Positions 27,544 to 33,328 of a stretch of DNA of 33,328 bases are shown here, one piece after another (the stretch's first letter is position 1; the number at the start of each line of letters is the position of its first letter). A model generated the notes under the pieces. It was not told the origin of the DNA. It searched no databases and saw only the letters and a program-made list of their open reading frames with translations. The stretch spans positions 1 through 33,328 of the forward strand of contig JAUVAV010000031.1 of NCBI GenBank assembly GCA_030591525.1, in the 5' to 3' direction. The position numbers and the translations under genes are program-made. The stretch is from a candidate division FCPU426 bacterium. Its GTDB lineage: Bacteria > Oederibacteriota > JAAXVQ01 > JAUVAV01.

Positions 27544-28179
27544 CTAGTATTTAATTTCGACCAGCCGGTAGCAAAATTGTGGCGCGGGTGTTTGGGAAGT
27601 AACATCGAGAAAGTGGTATTCAGGCATGATGCCGATACAAACTGAAATTTGCGGCGTCTCTTGCTCCCAAGATGGCAGGGTTGCCATACCAATAATAAAA
27701 CCAATCGCCGCACCGGATAAACCGCCGATGCCGAGTCCAATCATGCCATGATAAAAATTGGAATCCGTTCTACTCTGGCGTCCAGTTTCATCCTCATGCT
27801 CGTCATCTTCCAAAGCCCAGGGAATCACAGCCCAGAAAGCACCCAGAAAAGCACCACCCAAAGCACCGATACCCGTAATGGCCAAAGGGTATTCTCCAGG
27901 AAAATCCTGACGGCTTGTCAGCTCATAGGCATCCAGCGTGACTCCCACGAGCGTGCCGGTAACCAATCCATAGACCGAATTGTCGAGAAGATGCAACGGA
28001 TTCATGTTTTTACTCAAACCATAATGGTGCAGACCCAAAAAACCACCCACCGCCAGACCGAGCATGGCGCAGCGACGCATTTCCTCAAACGTACATTTAC
28101 CGGAAGCAACTCCCGGACGAAAAGAAATGATAAGTAGAATTCCGCAAAGCATGAGAACATTAATTCGTTTTTTCCGCAT
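27544..28179 (-). CDS. exported glycine-rich membrane protein, unknown
   Basis: A 211-aa protein with a signal-like N-terminus (INVLMLCGILLIISFRPGVASG). Two glycine-zipper membrane regions are visible (AMLGLAVGGFLGL; ITGIGALGGAFLGAFWAVIPW), then an acidic loop (EDDEHEDETGR) and a third glycine-rich helix (GMIGLGIGGLSGAAIGFIIG). The C-terminal 45 residues (ISVCIGIMPEYHFLDVTSQ...) look beta-rich. I know no family. Glycine zippers suggest helix packing or oligomers in the envelope. ATG 28179 has no Shine-Dalgarno. A near-consensus promoter ends 6 bases before it, so translation is probably leaderless. Confidence 0.65.
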   Translation of the reverse strand: MRKKRINVLMLCGILLIISFRPGVASGKCTFEEMRRCAMLGLAVGGFLGLHHYGLSKNMNPLHLLDNSVYGLVTGTLVGVTLDAYELTSRQDFPGEYPLAITGIGALGGAFLGAFWAVIPWALEDDEHEDETGRQSRTDSNFYHGMIGLGIGGLSGAAIGFIIGMATLPSWEQETPQISVCIGIMPEYHFLDVTSQTPAPQFCYRLVEIKY

Positions 28180-28185
28180 TGCAAA

Positions 28186-28214
28186 ATTATAGTGTTATTG
28201 ATTAAATTTATCAA
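28186..28214 (-). promoter_or_regulatory. near-consensus promoter of a leaderless transcript
   Basis: Minus strand TTGATA (28214-28209), exact 17-base spacer, TATAAT (28191-28186). The ATG at 28179 follows only 6 bases after the -10 box, so the transcript should begin at or next to the start codon. Confidence 0.7.
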
Positions 28215-28224
28215 TAATAAATTA

Positions 28225-28240
28225 GGGGACGTTGGTTCTC
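28225..28240 (+). repeat. RAYT-associated terminal repeat, left end
   Basis: GGGGACGTTGGTTCTC is the inverse of the right-end motif GAGAAYCAACGTYCCC found at 29293, 30735 (with one difference), 32331 and 33182. It lies about 50 bases before the transposase gene. Confidence 0.75.
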
Positions 28241-28290
28241 AAGATGCGCTGGCCTTGACAAACTAACTTACGTTGCGTAAAATAATTTTT

Positions 28291-29280
28291 ATGCCACGCC
28301 AAGCCCGGTTAGACATTCCTGGTGCTCTCCACCATATTATGGTGCGGGGTATAAACAAATCTGCCATCTTTCAAGATGACCAGGACAAACTACAGTTTTT
28401 AGAACGGTTAGGCAAAAACATCACCACCGGACACTGTCAAATTTATGCTTGGGTTCTCATGCGCAATCACTTGCATATTCTCTTTAGAAGCGGCCAAGAC
28501 GGTATTTCCACTATCATGCGCAAGCTGCTCACGTGGTACGCTCAGTATTTTAACCGGCGGCATCATCGCACGGGTCACCTCTTTGAAAACCGATACAAAT
28601 CCATTCTCTGTGAAGAAGAAAAGTATCTTTTGGCCCTTGTCCGATATATTCACCTTAATCCAGTCAGAGCTAAAAGCATATCTTCAATAGAAGAAATGGA
28701 TCGCTATCAGTGGAGTGGACACCGCGCTATAATCGGAAAGACAGAATACCCCTGGATGGAGGTCAGTGACGTCTTGGCGCAATTCGGGGGCACCAAGAAA
28801 AAGGCGGTTAAAGAATACCGGCAGTTTATGAAGGATGGAATGGGAAGGGAAAGAACCGCTGAATTCTCCGGCGGCGGAATAATCAGGAGTCAAGGTGGAT
28901 GGTCACATGTAGTGGCCATGCGGAGAAAGGAGCAGCCGGAGGAGGGGGACGAACGGATATTAGGAAGCGGAGAATTTGTCCGTGCAATTCTCAAGAATAC
29001 GGAAGAGCGATATTTGCGCCAATTGAAACTACGTCGCAACGGCAGAAAAATAGATGATATAATTCAAGATGAATGCAAGCAGAGCAGAGTGAGTCCGGAG
29101 GAGTTGAAGCTGGGGAACAAAAGAAGTTTGGTCAGCATGATCCGTGAAAGCATAGCGATACGAGGCCGGGAAGAGCTGGGACTTAGCGGCGCAGAGATGG
29201 CTCGTCATTTGGGAGTGAATACTTCGAGCATCAATCGCGCGCTGGTGCGTTGTGAACAGGAGAGGGAAAAGGGTGCATGA
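28291..29280 (+). CDS. REP-associated tyrosine transposase (RAYT, Y1_Tnp)
   Basis: A 329-aa HUH-family single-strand transposase. It opens with MPRQARLDIPGALHHIMVRG, has the metal-binding HLH at 60-62 (RNHLHILF), a candidate nucleophile tyrosine in LTWYAQYFNRRHHRTGHLFE (Y83 or Y86), and the family block RYKSILCEEEKYLLALVRYIHLNPVRAKS. The C-terminal 60 or so residues form a DnaA-like helix-turn-helix (GLSGAEMARHLGVNTSSINRALVR), a long-form RAYT feature. ATG 28291 fits the family start; the in-frame TTG 28273 is less likely. Inverted terminal motifs at 28225-28240 and 29293-29308 define a unit of about 1.08 kb. Several partial right ends lie within 4 kb. It appears intact and possibly active. 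Confidence 0.9.
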   Translation: MPRQARLDIPGALHHIMVRGINKSAIFQDDQDKLQFLERLGKNITTGHCQIYAWVLMRNHLHILFRSGQDGISTIMRKLLTWYAQYFNRRHHRTGHLFENRYKSILCEEEKYLLALVRYIHLNPVRAKSISSIEEMDRYQWSGHRAIIGKTEYPWMEVSDVLAQFGGTKKKAVKEYRQFMKDGMGRERTAEFSGGGIIRSQGGWSHVVAMRRKEQPEEGDERILGSGEFVRAILKNTEERYLRQLKLRRNGRKIDDIIQDECKQSRVSPEELKLGNKRSLVSMIRESIAIRGREELGLSGAEMARHLGVNTSSINRALVRCEQEREKGA

Positions 29281-29292
29281 GCAATGCATCGT

Positions 29293-29308
29293 GAGAATCA
29301 ACGTCCCC
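29293..29308 (+). repeat. RAYT-associated terminal repeat, right end
   Basis: GAGAATCAACGTCCCC, 12 bases after the transposase stop, is the complement of the left end with one difference. Confidence 0.75.
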
Positions 29309-29393
29309 AATTTCGCCGCTCCAAGCTAAATATAACTTCATTTGAAAATTATATGTTACAGTTAATCATTAAAAAGAGGGGGTGAATTCTTTG

Positions 29394-30425
29394 ATGAATT
29401 ATTATAAAAAATATTTTTTCACAGTATTTATCTTATTATTTATAACCAGTTCTGCGATGGGCGCAACCACGCTATCTATCGGTGATGGTAGCGCTTTGCC
29501 GAACAATACAGATGTTGTTCCGATAATGATCAATGATGTTACCAATGCCGGAGCCATACAACTTATTCTGGTTTATGATCCGACCGTGGTGCAAGCCATT
29601 AATATCATAAATAGTGACTTCGACTTGCCTCCTGCGGACCCACCCCTGAACCCGGAATTTGGTAGTGTGACGATTAATGCTATGCAGATATTCGCAGGCA
29701 TAAGTGGAAATGTTAAATTTTGTGATGTGGTGCTGAAAGCCGTAGGCAGTTCATCCCAGTCCAGCTCATTGCAATTAACCGATATTCAGCTGCAAGATTT
29801 CGATATGCTTCCCATACCTATCGATAGTGTCATTAACGGCAACTTTGTCATACTGCCCACTACGCCGGTTTCTACCGCGACTATGACTCCGAACATTACC
29901 CAGACTTCGACCATCAGCGCAACCGTCACAGGTACGCCGACATACACACCCACATCCACAGAGATTGCCACATCGACATCTACGCCGACCGGCACACCTA
30001 CTTCGTTGGAAACCGTGATTGGCACCATGAGCGCTACCCGGACTTGTTCCCCAACCGCTGCCAGGACTTCGACACCTACCATGGTATGCTCAGAGACCTC
30101 AACCTTGACTCGGACGCCCTCCGTCGCCATGACGTTAACCCCCGCGCTCACGCCAACGATCGATAAAATCATGGCTTATCCAAATCCTGCGCACGATCAA
30201 GTGCACTTTGTCTGGCCGGAAGAAAACGTGCAAAAGGTAAGCATTGATATTTACAATAATTTGGGCGAAAGAGTTGCCACGATAAAAGTAAATCAGCCGT
30301 CAACGAATAAGGTGGTCTGGCTGACAGAGCAAGTGGCGACGGGTATTTACTATTACCGCTTGACGTTGACCCAGGAGGGGAATTCCAACAAGACCAGAAC
30401 GAATAGAGTAGTTATTATTAAATGA
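29394..30425 (+). CDS. secreted cohesin-like domain protein with Thr/Ser/Pro linker and C-terminal sorting-type domain
   Basis: A 343-aa exported protein. Signal peptide (MNYYKKYFFTVFILLFITSS...G) runs to about residue 24. Residues 25-150 resemble a cohesin-type domain (TLSIGDGSALPNNTDVVPIM, AIQLILVYDPTVVQAINI, GNVKFCDVVLKAVG). Then come about 100 residues of Thr/Ser/Pro-rich linker, and a C-terminal 80-residue FlgD-Ig/type A sorting-like domain (YPNPAHDQVHFVWPEE, SIDIYNNLGERVATI, ATGIYYYRL). The order suggests a surface protein with a binding head, a stalk and an export or anchoring tail. No dockerin is visible here. ATG 29394 has GAGGGGG about 11 bases upstream; TTG 29391 or GTG 29382 are alternatives. 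Confidence 0.72.
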   Translation: MNYYKKYFFTVFILLFITSSAMGATTLSIGDGSALPNNTDVVPIMINDVTNAGAIQLILVYDPTVVQAINIINSDFDLPPADPPLNPEFGSVTINAMQIFAGISGNVKFCDVVLKAVGSSSQSSSLQLTDIQLQDFDMLPIPIDSVINGNFVILPTTPVSTATMTPNITQTSTISATVTGTPTYTPTSTEIATSTSTPTGTPTSLETVIGTMSATRTCSPTAARTSTPTMVCSETSTLTRTPSVAMTLTPALTPTIDKIMAYPNPAHDQVHFVWPEENVQKVSIDIYNNLGERVATIKVNQPSTNKVVWLTEQVATGIYYYRLTLTQEGNSNKTRTNRVVIIK

Positions 30426-30787
30426 CCCCCGGCGGTGATTTCAGGTTGTCATCTTCAAGGCCACGGGGAAGTTTGAACAATAAAGGGAATAGCTAGCCAT
30501 TAAATCGATGGAGCGGGTAGGCGGCTCCGTGAAAATTAGGGACGGTGATTCTTAAATTACTCCGCCCTGAAGGGCGGGGAATTTGATGCGAGAGGTAGAA
30601 AGGCATTATTTGTATGGCCGCCTCATCCCCGCCTTGAACATGCATATCAATAATAATCTTCATCTCATGTCACGAAGTCAAGGCGGGGAATTCGTGGCGA
30701 CGTATTAAGATGTTTTAATTTTCGAACGCATTCTCAGAATCAACGTCCCCTATTTCACTATTTTAAGGATGAAAAATGAAATCTCAA
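30426..30787. other. intergenic repeat cluster
   Basis: No gene. It contains hairpin CCGCCCT-GA-AGGGCGG (30562-30577), a second pair CCCCGCCTTGA / TCAAGGCGGGG (30627-30637 and 30678-30688) and a RAYT right-end-like motif CAGAATCAACGTCCCC (30735-30750). It lies between two convergent genes, so the hairpins may also terminate transcription. Confidence 0.6.
30627..30710. repeat. GC-hairpin repeat with GGGGAATTCGTGGCGA tail
   Basis: Arms CCCCGCCTTGA and complement are 40 bases apart, followed by AATTCGTGGCGACGTATTAAG. Similar tails occur at 18618-18648 (GGGGAATTTGCGAC, then CGTATTAAG) and, inverted, at 33040-33075. It resembles ends of IS200/IS605-type elements. Confidence 0.5.
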
Positions 30788-31786
30788 TCAATTCATAATA
30801 TCAGGGTGCCATTTAAGCATTTGGATGATAATGAACGGAAACATTAAGGTGGTAATTAGGGCCATAACAATCAGACTGGAATAAAGAGATTCAGTAATTA
30901 AGCTACTGCGAAAGGCTACCAAAGCCAAAGCCAGTTCCAACGCCCCACGGGAATTCATTGCCCAACCTACCAAATTGAGTTGCTGCCAATTAAGGTTAGT
31001 CCATGGTTTTACAGCGAAAGCGCCTAACAATTTACTGATAACCCCTACTAGGAAAATCGTTATAAGCAGATAAGGATGCACTATTAGTGCTTTAAAATTA
31101 AAATGAATGCCAATAGCAACAAAGAAAAAGGGGATAATTAATGTGTTTAATCCTTTCTCAAGCATGAGGGTTAAGACATGGTGCCGGCTAATATAGTGTT
31201 TCAACCATAATCCTAAGAAAAAAGTGATAATCGACCCTATCACTAAAAACTGTTCTTTGGTAGCCGTTCCTTTAATTAAAAATGTAATCAGGACAAATAA
31301 GGATAAGCCAAGCATATCATCGATTAAGCCTGAACCCATTAGGACTGCGCCTAGCCGGGTGTTAATTTTTTTAAGTTCCAGCAAAACCTTAGCCCGGGTC
31401 GCTTCTGCGCTAATACTTAAGCAAACACCGACAACTATGGCTATAGAGAAAGGATATCCGGAAAGGACTATAACCAATGTCCCCAGAATCAAAGGAAAAA
31501 GCACACCAAACATCGCGATTAAAGCTGCATCCTTTTTTTCTTGATAGAGCAGTTGCCAAGAGCTCTCAAAACCAGCTAAAAACATTAAAGCCAACAGGCC
31601 TATGTCTCCCAGCAGGAAAATGACTTGATCATATTCGCCGACAAAGAAACTCTTAAATGGAGGTTGGCCCAAAACTAGTCCCACAACAATAAGTGCGACC
31701 ACAGAAGGAACTTTAATCCTTTTTGAAAGTTTCATCGAAAAAGCAGCTAAGGCTAAAACCAGAATGATCAATACCAGCAGGGTCAT
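30788..31786 (-). CDS. CPA2-type cation:proton antiporter (short)
   Basis: A 332-aa inner-membrane protein of the monovalent cation:proton antiporter-2 family with about ten to eleven membrane helices. Recognisable parts are KLSKRIKVPSVVALIVVGLVLGQ near the N-terminus, GLLALMFLAGFE, the ion-site pair Asp-Asp in SGLIDDMLGLSLFV (residues 156-157), PFFFVAIGIHFNF and GWAMNSRGALELALALVAF. The DD pair suggests sodium/proton exchange rather than potassium efflux (inference). There is no RCK/TrkA-N domain, unlike Kef proteins. ATG 31786 is preferred because GGGAG lies 5 bases upstream; ATG 31798 has no ribosome site. It probably serves ion and pH balance. It is transcribed alone. Confidence 0.85.
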   Translation of the reverse strand: MTLLVLIILVLALAAFSMKLSKRIKVPSVVALIVVGLVLGQPPFKSFFVGEYDQVIFLLGDIGLLALMFLAGFESSWQLLYQEKKDAALIAMFGVLFPLILGTLVIVLSGYPFSIAIVVGVCLSISAEATRAKVLLELKKINTRLGAVLMGSGLIDDMLGLSLFVLITFLIKGTATKEQFLVIGSIITFFLGLWLKHYISRHHVLTLMLEKGLNTLIIPFFFVAIGIHFNFKALIVHPYLLITIFLVGVISKLLGAFAVKPWTNLNWQQLNLVGWAMNSRGALELALALVAFRSSLITESLYSSLIVMALITTLMFPFIIIQMLKWHPDIMN

Positions 31787-31809
31787 CACGGCTCCCATGC
31801 GTCCATTTT

Positions 31810-31835
31810 AATTGATCTCTGCCAGGAGATCAATT
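31810..31835. promoter_or_regulatory. dyad upstream of the antiporter gene
   Basis: AATTGATCTC (31810-31819) and GAGATCAATT (31826-31835) are perfect arms with a 6-nt loop, 24 bases before the start. It could be an operator or a leader hairpin. On the plus strand it is followed by T's but no plus-strand gene precedes it. Confidence 0.4.
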
Positions 31836-32132
31836 TTTCAGGATGATCTATATTTATGAATTCTCCTACCTGGCAACAATTTTGTAAATTCTTTATTTCA
31901 GCAATACCATAAAATAAATATAGTGCCGGTCTGGCACCTTCCCTCAATCAAAAATCCCCTCCATCAACTCCGGCGCCTTCACCCCAAACATTCTTGCCAG
32001 TTTGTGATCAGGCATAGTTAATACTCGCCGAAGTATGGACTTCCCCTCAAACCTGTTACCGATGCCGCGGGGCCTTCCCTCATCGCTCGTGCCGCTTCAT
32101 GGCACACGGATGGATCTGGTCAGCCTGTGATC
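31836..32132 (-). other. possible coding remnant, otherwise empty
   Basis: On the minus strand a short open stretch ends at about 31967 and reads LTMPDHKLARMFGVKAPELM near its end. It has no start codon with a ribosome site. Next to it lies GTGCCGGTCTGGCAC (31923-31937), a palindrome typical of REP-like sequences. It may be the tail of a decayed mobile-element gene. I do not recognise it. Confidence 0.3.
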
Positions 32133-32235
32133 GGGGACGTTGTTCGGTAATACGGTTATCTTTATTTGATTAATCTTTGGATTTTTTCATAAATATTAGT
32201 GGTTTTGGATAACCGTATTACCGAACAACGTCCCC
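32133..32235. repeat. 103-bp inverted-repeat element with perfect 28-bp arms
   Basis: Arms 32133-32160 (begins GGGGACGTTGTTCGG) and 32208-32235 are exact complements around a 47-base AT-rich loop. Its GGGGACGTTG ends resemble the RAYT left end (GGGGACGTTGG). It has no coding capacity and is MITE-like or BIME-like. The perfect arms suggest it is recent or under selection. Confidence 0.8.
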
Positions 32236-32258
32236 CGTTATATAGGACGTCCCCCAGG

Positions 32259-32346
32259 ACTTCGAGCATCAATCGCGCGCTGGTGCGTTGTGAACAGGAG
32301 AGGGAAAAGGGTGAATGAGCAATGCATCGTGAGAACCAACGTTCCC
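32259..32346 (+). repeat. partial copy of RAYT 3' end plus right terminus
   Basis: Matches 29221-29308 over 88 bases with 3 differences. It includes the last 20 codons of the transposase, its stop region (TGA shifted by C to A in GTGCATGA) and the terminal motif GAGAACCAACGTTCCC. The upstream 90 percent of the transposase is missing. Confidence 0.85.
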
Positions 32347-32361
32347 TATTACCAGTGGTTA

Positions 32362-32829
32362 TTACGAAGTGATAATGCTGTTATACTTCGACATCAAGGC
32401 TTCATCAGTCTCACGCAAGCGTTTGATAAGTTTGGCGATAAATACTTTAAAAAACTTCAGCGCTGCTTTGGGAGCCGCATCGGCAAACTCGGTAAAATCA
32501 TCAGGTGTAAGTTTGCATAAGGTTGCATTGCCGCTGGCAATGGCGGTCGCTGATCTGGGTTGCGAATCCAAAAAAGACATATCTCCGAAAAAATTTCCTT
32601 CACTTAAAACCGCCAGTATTTGGGCGCTCGCGCCTTGACCCTTAATAATGTTAATTGCACCATCAGTGATAAAATAAAGCGCCTCATCGTCTTTTTGTCC
32701 TTCTTCAAACAGAATTTCGCCGTCTGAAAGACACACTTCCTGGCCGTGCTCCGCTAATTTACTTAACTCTTCGGAAGAAAACGGTTTAAACAACTGGTTT
32801 GCCTGCAGGACTTGAACCAAGTCTCCCAT
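32362..32829 (-). CDS. cyclic nucleotide-binding domain protein (stand-alone)
   Basis: A 155-aa protein that is essentially one cNMP-binding (Crp-type) domain. After an N-terminal helix (LVQVLQANQLFKPFSSEELS) come the beta-roll VCLSDGEILFEEGQKDDEA, LYFITDGAINII, and the phosphate-binding-cassette region GNFFGDMSFLDSQPRSATAIA with Gly, Asp/Met (Glu usual) and Arg. A helical C-terminus follows (FFKVFIAKLIKRLRETDEAL) but no helix-turn-helix, so it is not a Crp-type repressor or activator. It probably senses a cyclic nucleotide and acts on a partner. ATG 32829 has AGGAGG 8 bases upstream, better than the in-frame ATG 32922. The gene's 3' end lies just past a RAYT right-end copy. Confidence 0.85.
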   Translation of the reverse strand: MGDLVQVLQANQLFKPFSSEELSKLAEHGQEVCLSDGEILFEEGQKDDEALYFITDGAINIIKGQGASAQILAVLSEGNFFGDMSFLDSQPRSATAIASGNATLCKLTPDDFTEFADAAPKAALKFFKVFIAKLIKRLRETDEALMSKYNSIITS

Positions 32830-33138
32830 AGTATTCCTCCTACAATGGTTTCTTCCATAGTATCGGCTGGGTAAAATAAAAATATTAATAAAATTATGGA
32901 TTTTTATCTCATATCCCATCATAGCCTGAGTAATCGCCTATCTGCAGGTAGCCTCGATAACCCGTCAATATCAGCCGGTTTTTATCATTTCGACTAAACC
33001 AAAGAGAACATAATACCGCCAATATTATGAAAATTAATCCCTAGCCGCGAATCCCCCGCCTTTCAAGGCGGAATATTTTAGTATCTGAGATATCCACGAT
33101 CAGGAGGCAGAGTATGCCGAATCAGAGCCGTATAACCA
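32830..33138. other. intergenic stretch with a GC hairpin
   Basis: CCGCCTT-TC-AAGGCGG (33050-33065) is part of the IS200/IS605-like repeat family also seen near 30562 and 30627. No gene is visible. A short frame at 33115-33210 is generated by the adjacent RAYT right-end copy. Confidence 0.5.
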
Positions 33139-33197
33139 TTGTGAACAGGAGAGGGAAAAGGGTGCATGAGCAATGCATCGTGAGAACCAACGTCCCC
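33139..33197 (+). repeat. partial copy of RAYT right end
   Basis: Matches 29250-29308 over 59 bases with 1 difference. It is the shortest of the 3'-end copies and ends with GAGAACCAACGTCCCC. Confidence 0.85.
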
Positions 33198-33204
33198 TAT
33201 TTCA

Positions 33205-33328
33205 TACGCTAAAGGAATGATCGCCTATTGGGGAATTGAGGAATTAGGATTAAAAGGGGTTGAAATCGCATCTTATTTTAATGTAAAAAGACCAGCAATA
33301 AATAAGCTGACAAAGATGGGTGAAAAGG
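33205..33328 (+). pseudogene. C-terminal helix-turn-helix of a second, divergent RAYT (runs off the window)
   Basis: In frame the sequence reads GMIAYWGIEELGLKGVEIAS then YFNVKRPAINKLTKM. It aligns by eye with SIAIRGREELGLSGAEMARH LGVNTSSINRALVR of the intact RAYT at residues about 285-320. Only about 12 of 36 residues match, so it is from another RAYT lineage and not a recent copy. It starts directly after a right-end repeat without a start codon of its own, and continues beyond the window. Confidence 0.55.

Noticed and set aside
29900-30160. Tandem ACxCC-like triplets that could suggest a CRISPR or satellite array
   Set aside because: They encode the Thr/Ser/Pro-rich linker in frame; there are no constant repeats with unique spacers.
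29786-30172. 128-codon minus-strand frame with regular V/G pattern
   Set aside because: Antisense reading of the Thr/Ser/Pro linker repeats of the cohesin-like gene.
33115-33210. Short frame MPNQSRITIVNRRGKRV... with GGAGG before the ATG
   Set aside because: Most of it is the RAYT right-end repeat read in another frame; the same peptide segment appears at 32290-32520 for the same reason.
1-33328. tRNA, rRNA or CRISPR genes
   Set aside because: No cloverleaf with a TTCGANNC arm and acceptor pairing, no rRNA-like blocks and no regular repeat-spacer arrays were found by reading; a covariance-model scan would settle it.

Overview
The window looks like a chromosomal piece of an uncultured Gram-negative-type (diderm) bacterium. 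It encodes several signal-peptide proteins that read as outer-membrane beta-barrels, a lipoprotein and a secreted beta-propeller, together with ordinary bacterial purine, pyrimidine and NAD genes. Base composition is near balanced across the housekeeping genes, TTG and GTG starts are used alongside ATG, and Shine-Dalgarno sites are clear at most genes. A candidate-phylum bacterium rather than a well-studied genus is my inference. I cannot name the taxon.

Left part (1-3035): a small plastic region. The 3' end of a TPR gene occurs twice (1-177 and about 1809-2174) and brackets N-terminal scraps of two genes and an intact class II-type Fic protein. A TauE/SafE permease follows. Core part (3132-8653): a GT2 glycosyltransferase runs by overlap into purL, which overlaps purF, followed by purM. 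No purQ or purS is present although purL is the short type that needs them. Directly at the purM stop comes a two-gene pair (DUF5674 protein plus a 110-aa unknown protein) bracketed by 14-bp direct repeats. Then comes the minus-strand NAD salvage operon pncA-pncB.

Accessory cassette (11731-13866): three overlapping, strikingly AT-rich genes (a TIGR04255-family protein, a 58-aa basic protein and a protein with a VSQDCDL motif). They are flanked by inverted copies of a 32-bp palindromic repeat. This is the best candidate in the window for an undescribed system. It is followed by a GlcD/D-lactate dehydrogenase-type flavoprotein on the minus strand, and by a scar where an IS91-type transposase fragment is joined to a 5'-truncated DUF4389 gene.

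Envelope and central part (16749-25562): a 587-aa putative beta-barrel, a lipoprotein with a carboxypeptidase-regulatory-like fold, carA-carB with an IS-end-like repeat in the upstream region, and a secreted PQQ-type beta-propeller protein. The last ends at a strong bidirectional terminator shared with a convergent AlgE-like outer-membrane protein.

Right part (27544-33328): a glycine-rich membrane protein with a leaderless-looking promoter, a RAYT/REP-associated Y1 transposase with its terminal repeats, a secreted cohesin-like protein with a Thr/Ser/Pro linker and a C-terminal sorting-type domain, a CPA2 antiporter and a small cNMP-binding-domain protein. The gaps between these carry at least three repeat families. 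They include partial copies of the transposase 3' end joined to its right terminus, and a perfect 28-bp-arm inverted repeat. I found no rRNA, tRNA or CRISPR.
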